A stretch of 64,000 bases of DNA from Miscanthus floridulus (taxonomy: Eukaryota > Streptophyta > Magnoliopsida > Poales > Poaceae): contig NC_089584.1 of NCBI RefSeq assembly GCF_019320115.1, positions 54,866,852 through 54,930,851 of the forward strand. The letters are read 5' to 3'. The translations under genes and the position numbers were made by a program. The notes beneath the pieces were generated by a model. That model ran no database searches. It was not told the DNA's origin and saw only the letters and a program-made list of their open reading frames with translations. Below, piece after piece: positions 43,170 through 55,559 of this stretch (positions are counted from its first letter, which is position 1; each line of letters starts with the position of its first letter).

Positions 43170-43793
43170 GCCACCTTCTAAACCAAAGATTTCATCTAGC
43201 TATGAACTCCACCCTGGCTTAATGGCCATGGTTTCGGGCACAACCCTTCTCAGGGCACTAAAAATGAAAACCTTTGCAATCAGCTGCTAGAGTTTGAGGA
43301 AATGTGTTCGTGCCTGAGCATCTCAGGCAGCAACATAGGAAACACTAAGGTGGACATTGTTTCCCTTTTCCCTCACAAAGAAGGCTGAAGCAGTGGTACA
43401 CTGAAGCCATTAGAAAGTATGAATGAGGACTAGGGATGAACTTAAAGAGAAATTTTGTCTTGCATTTTTCTCGATGTCCCATATCAACTCTCTACCAAGG
43501 GCAATCTTCGACTTTGAGCAGTACTGAGGAGTCTATAGGTGCAGCCTGGGCTAGGATTTCAATGTTAATACATGCTAGCCCTAGACTTAGTCTTTACCAT
43601 ATGGCATATTGTTGCATCTCTTTTGTTTGGGTATCAACACACATGCAGACCTATGCCTAGACATGACTGTCGGAGGTCGTTTCACACACAAATCTATGAC
43701 GGAAAGAGTAAAATTCCTCAAAAACTTCATAGACAGACACACTTCTTCTGTCATAAGAACCAAACCCCTCTAGGCAAAAGTTATGTCGAGTGT
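43170..43793 (+). pseudogene. gag: Decayed gag of element B, copy 2
   Basis: Same remains as 7140-7766 (LLEFEEMCS, GAAWARISMLIHASP) with the same disabling changes, so the decay predates the duplication. Minor differences near 43560-43600 shift the overlapping frames. Confidence 0.5.
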
Positions 43794-44864
43794 TGAGGAG
43801 TTCTCATTAGTCAAATCCAAATACGAAGCACCCTTAGATTCGACTCATGAACCCTCATCCGAACCAGCGAACACCGAAGGAAAAATTAATTCATCCTTCA
43901 GAGTTCCCTATCAAATTTGGGGATTATGGCAATACCTTGAAATACTATGGGCATGAAAAGCTTTCACGTACTTCTAAGGAAGTTTCTCCTAAAATAGAAC
44001 CATCGAAGGAATGGTTGTTGGAAGTGAGACGTTCTTGCCGAAGCAATTCGGATTCTTTCACCTTCCACAACCATGCCTTGTTCATTAAGGGGAACAAACA
44101 TAGAAGCCCTACACAACCCCATAGTTGGTACTAGCATCATGTTAGAATTTCTAGCGAAAAAATCTTTTTGGCAACATGCCGCTAATCCCAACCAACAAAC
44201 TTTTCAAAAGTCCCATGGGACTAATCTTTGAGTGTAGTGGGATGGTCAAGGCCATGCCAATTGAAATAGATGAAATCAAGGTTCACCTAGACTTCCATGT
44301 TTTTCCCATCCTCGAGTTCAATCTTCTCATAGGCTACCCTTTTTAAAATATTTTCCAAGAAAACCTTCCCATGGGAGCCTTTGTGGAGAGTTTGGGAAAT
44401 CTGCTTCTGCCACTCACTTAGATATCCCAATGGTGAAGCATCATCCCAACAATAACCCATTCGAAGAGGTGAAGTTCGTAACCCCATTTGTTTCACCATC
44501 ACCCTCACTCGAACGTAAGCCATGTCCATCTAGACATAAAACCGCTATTCTCGATAATGATCGAGGCCCAACATTGTTTCCACATGATATATCTCTTGAG
44601 AACGAAAACCTCTGTGCCATGGACATTTTTCTTAGTGCCACATGCTTCCATGAGGATCACAACCACCTCTTAATCCTTGTCTCCAAACTTTTTAAGAGGA
44701 TGGTTGTTGATGCCTTCGTTTATCATAAATATTGCAAAACCCGTAGTTGCATCGTGGCACTAACCTTGCTGCTTGAACGAAAATGCTCAATACTTTGTGG
44801 TGAAGTTGGGAACTATACCACCAATGATAGCTGCAAGATGAAGTTCCCAAGGTCAAGCTTATGA
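43793..44864 (+). pseudogene. Gag end and protease-like region of element B, copy 2
   Basis: As 7752-8832. An extra base near 43865 shifts the frame early, and another near 44160 breaks the protease-like core that is open in copy 1. The 44430-44864 stretch is open for 144 codons with no recognised domain. Confidence 0.45.
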
Positions 44865-47345
44865 TTATAAACAAAGCACAGCCGGGAGATACCCTGGATT
44901 ATCATAAAAAATAGAAGGGGGATTATTATAAAAAAACAATTTTCTTATTAATAAAAAGTAAGAACATGTTATCAAGTTAGTATGCACCTTTGGGTATTCT
45001 TGTGTGTTAACCCTTTCAGGTTAAGATCAAGAAGAACAAGGGACATACAATGCCTAAAAACATGAGAGTTGCATCGACTACATACCTTGATGATCTTTGA
45101 TAATGGAACACACACAAAAAGGGGACCCTCGACATTACACACTTGACTTTTACACAAAAGTTCAAGTGTGGGGGAGGAATGGTGAGAATCCCAAAAGTTC
45201 CATGCACAAAAATGATGATGACGATGTTAGCTTGATCTTGCTATAAAAAAAGAGAGAGAATAATGATAAAAAACAAACTAAATGTTCACCAACTTCTTTA
45301 ACTCTTGCTTGTCTCAATTGGATATATCTTGATCATGCAAAATCATGCTTTATGTTGTTTATGTTATATACTCTAGTTTGGGTGTAATTGATCAATACAC
45401 CCATAGGTTTTTTAAATTAAGCATGGTGCTTAGGTTAAAATAGCCTTCTTTAATCAAAACATGACATGGCAGTTAAATTTTGGTTAATGAACTTAGAGTA
45501 TTACTTTTATAAACAGTGGAAGTGATCTAAAATGGAGATAAACCAAGGCCTGATTTACACTGCATCTTTACCATATGCCATATTTTGAGTTATTCTAAAA
45601 GATAAAAAGTTTGGTGAACTAATAAATAAATAAATATAAAGTAATAAATGCATAAGCTAAAAAACTAAATATAATAATCATAAACAATAAAACAATAATA
45701 AATAAAATCTAGGCCCTCTAGTGTTTTAGCTAGTAGAGCCCTTGTTTGTTTTCATCTTTGTTTTTCTTTTAATAAATAGGTACAAGAATAAGTGTGGGGG
45801 AGTTCTCTCAGGCATAATGAACACACATTTGAGATCTCCCCCAACACGTTGCACAACATCAAATGATCAAATATGCAGAAGGATGGAACAGATGGCCCCA
45901 TAGAGGATTGGTTGAACCTCTGGTTTAGCCAAACTATCTCTGACTCCTCATAGCCCTTCACCTTCAACGATAGTTTGTGCAACACTACCCTCAACTCCCT
46001 ATAATTTGGAGTTAAAAAGAAACATAATTATAATCACTAAAATTAAATTCAATGCTCCTATGCAATTTGACAAACCACACTTCATTCAAAATAAATTTTG
46101 AAAAGTGACATGTTCATAACATGTTTAAGATAGAAGCTTGCATAAAGTTTGTTCCATATACATAAACTTATGCTTGTTGGAAAATATTCTAATAGGACAA
46201 TCATGTTGACTAAGTTGTTGTGAGGTGTGATATAGTTCTGACATAGAAATCCTACCATTTCTATTCAAAGTATTTGGAGAATTTGTTTTAATAAAATATA
46301 AAACCATAGTATCACATACTCCTCATTTGGTGAACAATTCCTACCAAAGACAAATATAACATCTTGCAAGTTTCAAGCCTTCCACATATGCTGCTTGTTA
46401 TGGTGTTGAGTTTGGTCAAGTCTTGTTGACCCTTGTTGAGAGATATATCATGCTCCCAAGATCAAGATCACATACACCCACATATACTTGCTGCTCCTAC
46501 TCTAGGAGGATGCACAAACATGCTTTCATTGAGATCCCTTTAAAAAATTCTGCTCCTACACTAGGGAGGAGACAAAAATATGTTGATTAGGGAAATACTC
46601 CATGTTCCATAAAGATAATGCTCTCTCTCTAAATATATGGTTTAGAAAAAGAGACATGGGCTATGCAAAAAGTTTATGGAAAAAAATTGGACACATGAAG
46701 GTCCAACGTACAAAAGGAAAAAAATGATGAGCACTTGAAGGCTCATGTATTGGAAAAAAGAGGGAGAAGGAAGAAAGATAGCCATGTTTCATAATAATAA
46801 GTTATAGAGAGAGATCATATCTACAAAATGAGTATAGTTTTAGTTTACCTTTTTCCACACATATGCACATCTTGATCTAAGAGTATGGCACTTCTCTCGT
46901 TGGATCCTTGATTTGACTTTACAACATATGCAATACAAGTATGCTATATTGTTTACCCCTACCTAAAAGCTCCACATAAACCTTTTTAGAAGCAGGAGAA
47001 ACAAAAGAAGGCAAAACACTATGCCTTGGTAAGGATTAATAGACCATTGAGTGATTTGAGAGTGCCATTTGAGGAGTATAAAGGGCACTATGCTTTGTCT
47101 TGAAAAAAAACCTCCAAAAAACTCCAAGGTACTAAGATGTGAAATTGGGAAGATGACTTTGTTTTGAGAACTGTTCTACTTTTCAACAAACCAAGAAAAC
47201 ATGTTAGCTAATGCCACAAATCCCACTTGTATAAAGAATGTGTTGGTAATAACTTTCATGCAAGCCATATATCTTAGGATGTTATGCTCATGATTACCTT
47301 TATCTCTAAGCTTTGCTCAAGGACGAGCAAAGGGGTAAGTGAGGA
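44865..47345 (+). other. 3' UTR of element B, copy 2
   Basis: Noncoding, as 8833-11310, including purine tracts near 45164 and 45787 (the latter AAGTGTGGGGGAG here, better preserved than in copy 1). It ends at the same fusion with A's RT, so the B-A deletion predates the duplication. Confidence 0.55.
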
Positions 47346-47963
47346 TGAACAAAGAAAGATCACTTTACGTTGCCGTTCATTGATGAAATATTGGAGCGAC
47401 TGGCGAATCACTCTTTCTTCTGTTTCCTTGATAGGTATTCAGGTTATCACTAGATTTTGATCTATCTAGATGACCAAAGCAAAACCACCTTTACATGTCC
47501 ATAGAACCTATGCTACCATAGAATGTCTTTTGGATTATGTAATGCTCCAGCTTCTTTTCAAAGATGCATGATGTCTATATTTTCTGATATGATTGAAGAA
47601 ATCATGGAAGTTTTTATGGATGACTTTTCTATTTATGGAAAAACTTTCATTGATTGTCTTGAAAATTTAGACAAGGTTTTGCAAAGATACGAAGAAAAGC
47701 ACTTAGTCCTTAATTGGGAAAATGTCATTTCATGGTTAGAGAAGGAATAGTGCTTGGACACTTGGTGGCCGAACGAGGGATTAAGGTAGATAGAGCTAAA
47801 ATTGAAGTAATTGAATAGTTACCTCCTCCCGTAAATATTAGAGAGATCCATAGTTTTCTTGGCCATGCGGGGTTTTACCACCACTTTAGAAAAGATTTTT
47901 CACATATTGCTAGACCACTTACAAATCTTTTGGCTAAGGATGTTCCCTTTGAATTTGATGATG
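47346..47963 (+). pseudogene. pol: Reverse transcriptase fragment of element A, copy 2
   Basis: As 11311-11929, with FMDD near 47613-47624. One base is missing in the LNWEKCHF region (near 47722), closing the frame at 47750. About six of the last 130 bases differ from copy 1, several of them C/T or G/A. Confidence 0.75.
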
Positions 47964-47968
47964 CATGC

Positions 47969-48438
47969 TGTCGGGGTATTAACCCCTATACCCTTACGAC
48001 TAGGATTGGGCCAACCCGGACCAGGGGGTCTGGCCCACTAGAAGACGATGCATGGCCCGGCCAATCTGCTCGGAGTCCCACGCAAGGAATCAAGGCAGAC
48101 TTGGAGATCAAGCAAGATCCTGGTCGGTTAGAATATGAATCCTTATCCGGCCACCTATGGCAATTGTAACCGGGTAGGATTAGTTTCCAGATCTATAACC
48201 CTGCTCCCCAGACTATATAAGGCGGACAGGGGACCCCTCTAAAAACATCTCTCATTGACATACAGCAATACAATCAGACGCCGAACATAGGTATTACGCC
48301 TTCATGGCAGCCGAACCTAGATAAAACCTCGTGTCTGTCTTGCGTCACCATCTTGTTTGTAGCTTGCGCATTTGTCTACCGATAATCTACTACCTTGGGC
48401 ATACCCCTAGGTAGACTACCGACCATATTTCGTCGATT
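47969..48438 (+). repeat. 5' LTR of element C, copy 2
   Basis: 470 bp, starting with the better preserved TGTCGGGGTATTAACC. TATA box 48214-48220. About 36 of 470 positions differ from the copy-1 5' LTR by hand count, mostly transitions. Confidence 0.85.
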
Positions 48439-48439
48439 G

Positions 48440-48457
48440 TGGCATGCCAGGTAGGGG
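48440..48457 (+). other. Candidate primer binding site of element C, copy 2
   Basis: TGGCATGCCAGGTAGGGG, 2 bases after the LTR end. Same position and type as at 12406. Confidence 0.6.
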
Positions 48458-48486
48458 GTGTGCGTACTACTCTCCAGATGAACAAG

Positions 48487-51028
48487 ATGGTCATCATCCC
48501 TGGTTCCATGGCTACGCCGAACGGCCTCACGTTCACCATCGGCCAGATCACCTAGACCACTGGCTCTGACGACTTCATTGCCATGACCATGGAGGAGGCA
48601 TGGATTCAATCTGCATTGACCACTACTTCACCTGCATTGGCTACGGCTTCGACCACGGTGGATCTGGCTCCGGGCACACCAGCATCATCTTTAGCCATGT
48701 CGACAACCCATCATCTGCTTCCTCGCTACAAAGGGAGACAGATCAACAACACCGACCTGCTCGACTCCATCGATCGGGTCGGCACCAAGCTTGCTGAAAC
48801 CCTAGCTCTGGTAAGTTCGATTCAAAATCAACCTAATGAGCAGGTAACCACTACCCACAATAGATCTACTCGACCAGCTCGGGCCAGTCGTCCTGCACGA
48901 CTCGATACGGATCTTGTGGTCATGTCTACTCCTGAAGGGCGCTCCGTTCATCGCTGACCAGCCCCCACGATGGGTCTCTGGCTCTCCAAGTGCGAAGCCT
49001 CGATGGAGAACTACCAGGCTCAGCCCTACGGCCTATGCAACTTCGTCAACATGGTCCGGATTGAGGAGTATCAAGAAGGATTGGTTCGCATAGTTCAAGA
49101 GGGCGGCTCAAGCTCCCTGTCCGGCATCACATCTAATGGCTCCGTCCACACTGAGCTCCAGCACCACGACAATGAAGGCGTTGAATACGATCTGGATATC
49201 CCAGACCACACCCCGGGGTTCCCACGATTCCCATCCTTCCCACCAAGGTGAGGAGACTTGATCAATGTTGTTAGTAATGACGAACCACCGGCAGTTGGTG
49301 AAACAGAACAAGAAAGGCTAGCACGCGAAGCATGCAATATTGACCGGTTTAATCACTGACAAGCCAAAGCCGAGGCAGAGGAAGAGGCACGATGCATAAG
49401 GGTCCAGCCACATGATCTTAACAATGCCTTTGATAGGGTAGGGGACAAGTAGGTCTTTAGGACTCCAAGTGCCAACATAGCTGTTGCTATGGCGACAATG
49501 CAACGACTACCCAATACCCCGAAAATCCAGGCAGTTCATGATGATATACAAGCTTACCTGACGGCTACTATGGCCTAGACCATAGAGATTGCAAACCAAG
49601 CCTGGGCTCCATCTATCTTAGTCGAATCAAGCCGCAGCCGCTAGTACTCAAGTCGCTCATAGCCACCCAAACAACGTGGCTCGCGCAACAACGACCCATC
49701 AGACAACCGTCAAGGCAGAAATGGTGGTCATGATGGTGGTCGGGATGACAACCGCCGCGACTACCGAGATGACAACTGCTAAGACAACCATGACAATCGT
49801 TGTAATAACCACGGTCGTAGGGTCAACCAGGGGGCAATCGAGATCACCATGATGGCAATAATGATCTCTGCCATTACCTCGGAAAATGTGATCTGTGCGA
49901 TCGCATTAACCAAAGAGCCGATGATCATGCATCCCATGAAAGCTATCACCATATGGAATATGATACCACCCACGGCCCTTTGGGTTTGAAGCAGTTTACC
50001 CCTCACCTTTGCCAAGTCATATGGCCCAAAAACTTCAAGCTTGAAAAACTCCAGAAGTACGATGGCAAGGAAAACCCTGAGTTATGGGTCATGCTCTACA
50101 AAATCGTGTGCAGATCAGCCATGGCTGACGAGCACATCATGTCTAATTACTTCCCAGTCGCCGTCGGCCATGCAGGCCACCAATGGCTGGTTAGCTTGTC
50201 GGCGAACTACTTTGATTCTTGGCAAGAGCTCAAGCAAGCATTCATCAACAACTTCATTGCTACTTGCAAACAACCCAGCAACAAATATGATCTGCAGCGG
50301 ATTCGAGATCACAAAGATGAGCCACTACGCGAGTACGTCTGATGCTTCTTAGAGATGTGCATCAAGGTCCCGTCAATCTTCGATAATGAGGCAATCAAAG
50401 CTTTCATCACTGGTCTCTGCTTCCACGATGCCCTAAGGGACAAGCTCCTCCGCAAAAGACCTAAATCAGTCATAGCGCTCCTAGCCACTGCTAAAAAATA
50501 TGCGGATGCCGATGATGCTAAAAAGATAATCGTCAAAGAAGCGGCAAGGGTTCCACACTCTGACCACCCCCACACCACGATGACTACCGCAGCAACCATG
50601 GTCAGAATGACAATTTTGATCGCCGCAACCAGCGCAATGATTCCCGCAACCACCGCGACCAGTGTAATCAGCGGCGTAATCGCCATGACGATTACAGGGG
50701 CAAGCGTGCTCGGGAAGATGATGGTGAAGTCAACGCCGTTAAAAAAGGTGGCGGACGTCACAACTATGAAGAAGACTATGCCAAAGCATTGAAAGGACCC
50801 TGCCAGCTTCATCCCAAGTCAAACCATACCATGGAGAATTGCCGCATTCTCAAATCTATCTACACGCGCCAACAGGCTCCGGATACATCCGACAAGCCTA
50901 ACGACACAGGGGAGCAGCGTAACGAGGACAATGATGATGAAGACGCAGATCCCTGTCACAAGTACATCAAGCCAACCGACCACGTCCACACCATCATTGG
51001 GGGCAGAGTGTCCATCGAGACCAAATGA
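48487..51028 (+). pseudogene. gag: Gag of element C, copy 2
   Basis: Starts at ATG 48487. Several stops of copy 1 are absent here: the N-terminus is open across the copy-1 TAG at 12846, and the capsid-like part is open from 49953 to 50342. The CHHC knuckle region (CQLHPKSNHTMENC) is in the 50789-51028 frame. New stops occur near 48957 and 50340, and in the Arg/Asp-rich tract (49560-49800). Different inactivating changes in the two copies fit separate histories. Confidence 0.7.
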
Positions 51029-51055
51029 GAATGCAAGCTACTCGCCCGTGCTTGC

Positions 51056-51829
51056 TTGAACGTGGCCAATGCCGACAACCTCATTGTCGATCCGCGGCTC
51101 CCTCCTTGGTCTCACCACGAGATCTCCTTCAGCAGAAAGGACCAATGGGCTGCAATACCTAAGCCAGGGCATTTTCCTCTAGTTCTCGATCCTTGTATCA
51201 ACATGGTTTAGTTTGACAGAGTGCTGATTGACAGCGGCAGTTTCATCGATATACTATTCAAGAACAGTTTGCCAGCCCTAAAGATAACCTAAGCTGATCT
51301 CAAGCCATATGGGGCATAGTTCTAGGGTGTTCTCCCTGGACAAAGCTCTACACCTCTTAGGCAGATTACGCTACCTGTGCAATTTGGTACCCTAGACCAC
51401 TTCCGCACCGACTACGTCAACTTCGTGGTCGCCGACTTCGAAGGCACCTACCATGCTATCTTTGGTCGACCAGTGCTCACCAAGTTCCTGGCCATACCTC
51501 ACTACAGGTATTTGGTGCTCAAGATGCCTACTGAGAAGGGGGTTCTAACTCTTAGGGGCAACGTATATGCAGCTTACACCTGCGAGGAGGACAACTTCAA
51601 AATAGCAGAGGCTCACGACCTCTCTATTCGCATGGCCGAGACCACGCTCGATGCCAAGAAGACCCCAGCTGATCACCTAGAGATTCTAGAGCTCGAGGCC
51701 CCACGCAAGAACATCAAGTCCAAAGAGCACAAAGCGATCCAGCTAGGTCGATGGCAATCCCAGCAAAATGGCCCTTATCGATGGCCAACCTGGATACTAA
51801 ATAGGAAGACGCACTCGTTAGGTTCTTGA
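51056..51829 (+). pseudogene. pol: Protease region of element C, copy 2
   Basis: DSG is conserved (near 51231) but the next residue pair is altered to GSF. The second half reads VNFVVADFEGTYHAIFGRPVLTKF. A stop (TTTAG) occurs near 51208. A one-base insertion near 51747 alters the frame before RT. Confidence 0.65.
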
Positions 51830-53190
51830 GAAGCAACAGTGAGTGTGTTTCGCATGGAAACCCGCTGACATGCCCGATGTACCTCAAAACTTGATCGAGC
51901 ACTCCTTAAATGTCGATGGCAAGGCCAAACCCATCTAGCAGAAGCTACTGACGGTTCGCTTCACGACAAAAAGGAGGCTATTAGGGTAGAAGTTACATGG
52001 CTTTTAGCAGCCTGGATTTATCAAGGAAGTGTATCATCCAGAGTGGTTAGCCAACCCAGTTCTTGTACGCAAAAAGAATAATGAATGGAGAATGTGCTGT
52101 TGATTACACTGATCTCAACAAACACTGCCCTAAAGACCCCTTCGGCTTACCTCGCATAGACGAGGTCATAGATTCAACTACCGGTTGTGAGCTGCTTTCC
52201 TTTCTTGATTGCTACTCTGGTTATCACCAGATTGCTCTCAAAAAGGATGACCAGGATTAAGACATCCTTCATCACACCCTTCGGCACCTACTGCTACATG
52301 ACCATGTCGTTCGGGCTCAAGAACTGCTAGGGCTACCTACCAATGCAGCCATACAGGCCTGCCTCAAAGACTGAGATAAAAGACGACCTCATCGAGGCTT
52401 ATGTTGACGACTGTAGTTGTCAAAACCAAGGAAGCATATACCCTTGTCGACAAACTAGAGCGTACCTTTGCAGCCCTTAACACATTCCAATGGAAATTAA
52501 ACCCAAAGAAGTGCATCTTTAGGTGTTCCATCTAGTATACTGCTCGGCAACAGTCGTCAGTCATGACTAGCATACGCCCTAACCCAGAGAAGGTAAAAGC
52601 TTATCTTGGACATGAAGCCGCCCAAAAAGGTGAAGGATGTTCAGAAGCTTATCGGATGTATGGCATGCCCTCAGTCAGTTTTATATCAAGATTAGGCGAA
52701 AAAGGACTACCATTTTTCAAGCTACTCAAAGCATCCGAGAAGTTTGAGTGGTTGGAGGAAGCAGACGCTGCCTTTACACAGCTGAAACAATTCCTTACGT
52801 CACCTCCGGTCCTCACTGCTCCCAGAGAAGACAAAACCCTCCTGCTTTACATTGTGGCAACTAATCGAGTGGTCTCCACTGCCATGGTGGTCGAGCGCGA
52901 CGAGCCCGGCCATGTCTACAAGGTACAGCGACCAATCTATTTCATCAGTGAGGTGCTCAATGAATCCAAAACTAGGTACCCACAGATTCAGAAACTGATC
53001 TACGCCATACTGATTACATCCCAAAAGTTGAAACACTACTTTGATGGATATCATGTGGTGGTCATGACCGAGTACCCTCTGGGAGACATCATTCGCAACA
53101 AGGATGCGAATGGGCGCATCGTCAAATGGGCAATGGAGCTATGCTCTTTCTCCTTGGAATTTGTAAGCCGTACTATAATCAAGTCTTAGG
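51830..53190 (+). pseudogene. pol: RT and first RNase H of element C, copy 2
   Basis: The same protein as 15770-17140, but the first 850 bases carry many single-base insertions relative to copy 1, for example just before and inside the YVDD codons (GACGACTGTAG near 52410). Frames therefore break every 50-150 bases until about 52690. From there the sequence matches copy 1 without visible change to about 53070. The base missing from copy 1 near 17027 is present here, so EYPLGDIIRNKDANGRIVKW is continuous. Confidence 0.75.
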
Positions 53191-53243
53191 CACTTGTCGA
53201 TTTTATCGTCGAGTGGACAGACTTAAGCACACCTGCCTCTTAG

Positions 53244-53639
53244 GGGCCCATAGAGTATTGGAAGATGTACTTTGATGGCTCTCTCAACATCAATGGCGTA
53301 GGAGCAGGAGTCCTTTTTGTATCACCATCCAAGGAGCAGCTTCGATATGTCCTCGGGATTTATTTCCCGACGTCTAATAACGCCGCCGAGTACGAAGCAT
53401 GCTTACATAGTCTGTGCATCGTGGCTGAGCTTGGTGTCAAGCGTCTCTATGTCTACGGAGACTCGGCTCTAGTCATCAACCAACTCAACAAGGACTGGGA
53501 TACGACCAGCAAAAAGATGGACACATACTACAAAGCGATCAGAAAGCTTGAAGGCAAGTTCTATGGCATCGAGTACACACATGTGGTCCGGGACAAAAAT
53601 CAAGCAGCAAATGCGCTATCAAAGTTAGGATCATCCTGA
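53244..53639 (+). CDS. pol: Archaeal-like RNase H domain of element C, copy 2 (intact domain)
   Basis: Fully open from 53265 to TGA 53637-53639: MYFDGSLNINGVGAGVLF (catalytic Asp), SNNAAEYEA (Glu), VYGDSALVINQL (Asp), and a C-terminal VRDKNQAANALS (final Asp). All four expected acidic residues are present, unlike copy 1, which has a stop and a D-L substitution next to the third residue. It is one domain of a polyprotein and is cut off from RT by stops near 53189 and 53240, so it would not be made as part of Pol. Confidence 0.7.
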   Translation, partial: GPIEYWKMYFDGSLNINGVGAGVLFVSPSKEQLRYVLGIYFPTSNNAAEYEACLHSLCIVAELGVKRLYVYGDSALVINQLNKDWDTTSKKMDTYYKAIRKLEGKFYGIEYTHVVRDKNQAANALSKLGSS

Positions 53640-55034
53640 GCCAAAGTCCCACATGGCATATTTGTTCAAGATCTGCTCATGCCCTCCATCAAAGAAGAAG
53701 ATCCCGCGGTCGACAAGCCTCTAGACCAGCTATTGGTGGCTACGGTTCCAGCGTCAAACACCACCAAACCACCTCTGACCACTAAGGAGCTTGACTGGAG
53801 AGTACCTTTCATCAAGTACCTGATAGATGGTAGCGGTTACACCGATTGGATAGAAAATGAATGTCTGATGCGTCATAGTAAGCAGTATTTGCTCGTCGAT
53901 GGCAAACTATGGCGAAAGAACACGAAGGAGGAAATCTTGATGAAGTGTATAACCTAGGAGGATGGTGAACGTCTCCTAGACAAAATCCACTCTAGCTTCT
54001 GTGGCAACCATGCGGCCTCAAGAACACTGGTTGGCAAGGCTTTTTGAGCAGGGTTTTATTGGCCATCAGCCATAGCCGATGCAGAGAAGCTAGTCCGCTA
54101 TTGTGAAGGTTGTCAGTTCTTTGCCAAGAGAATCCACGTAGTAGCACATGAGATTCAGACTATACTAGCCTCTTGGCCCTTCGCATGCTGGGGACTGGAC
54201 ATGATTGGCCCTTTCAAACCGGCCCCTAGGAAATTTACATGCGTCTTTGTGCTGATCGACAAATTCTCCAAGTGGATAGAGTACATGCCCCTGGTCACGG
54301 CATCTTCAGAAAAGGTTATCACGTTCCTCGACTAGGTCATCCACCGCTTCGGCATACCCAACAGCATCATCACTGATCTAGGTACTCAGTTCACTGGGAA
54401 TGCTTTTTGGGACTTCTGCGATGAAAGGAGCATAGTAGTAAAATACGTCTCGGTGGCACACCCTAGAGCTAACGGACAGGTCGAGCAGGCAAATGGTATG
54501 ATTCTGGACGCACTTAAGAAGAGGATGTACAGAGAGAATGACAAAGCACCTAGAAGATGGCTCAAAGAGTTACCAGCCATGGTCTGGGGTCTCAGAACCT
54601 AGCCTAGTCGCAATACCGGTGTATCACCATACTTTATGGTTTATGGCGCTGAGGTAGTACTTTCAGCAGATATAGCCTTCAGATTAGCATGGGTAGAGAA
54701 CTTCGATGAAGATAAGGCCAATGAAGTGCGGGAGCTAGAAGTGAATAGTGCAGAAGAGAAGTGGCTCGACTCTTGCGTACGTACAGCCAAATACCTTGCT
54801 GTTTTGTGTAGGTTCTACAACAAGAATGTCAAGGAACGGTTCTTCATGGTCAGGGACCTAGTCCTGAAGTGGAAGACGAATCAGGCAGGTGTCCACAAAC
54901 TCGCAACCCCATGGGAAGGACCTTTCATGATCAAGAAGGTTACACGCCCTACATCTTACAGGTTAGCTCGCCTAGACGGCACAGACGTACCTAATTCCTG
55001 GCACATCGACAAGCTTAGGTGTTTCTATGCTTAG
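53640..55034 (+). pseudogene. pol: Integrase of element C, copy 2
   Basis: As 17586-18981. Extra stops lie at 53955-53957 and near 54045. The His of the zinc finger region is preceded by SSFCGNH instead of SGSYGNH. From about 54083 on, no difference from copy 1 was found, including the shared stops at 54333-54335 and 54600-54602. Confidence 0.8.
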
Positions 55035-55559
55035 CTACTAAGATATGTACCCCTCTTGTACTATTGATTTATTTCAATAAAGCTATTATGATTTCTCCGA
55101 CCACTCTAATGTGTCATCTCGAAGTCTATTGTTATTCTAACTCTACCAGTTAAAACCGACCACCATTCCTTCTCGGGTTTTCGGAGCAGGCCCTGTCTCT
55201 GGTTCCTCCCAACGCGTGCATGGGATCCGCTCTCTATGCTATGGGTGATTGGCAGGTGCTCTCTGGTTTGACTTGTGTGTTTCTACGTGTGTGCAAGCTA
55301 CGCACCTCACACTCCAACCGCAAGACAAATTAGGGCCATACAAACCTTTTAGGATGACGTGTCGACTAAACTAATACAACTAAACAGAATGCCAACACGT
55401 TCTAACTTAGTTACATCAATGTGATATCTGAGCTTAAACACGTTTTTTACAAAACAAACAAGCTCATGTTGACTTACAGTTATGTGATTACAAGCTTGCC
55501 TAAAAAGGTCCAAGTTTAGAATAACACAACTACATCTTCTTCTACAGCTATAGCCTACA
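55035..55559. other. Spacer between convergent genes, copy 2
   Basis: Identical by eye to 18982-19506, including AATAAA at 55076-55081. Confidence 0.4.
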
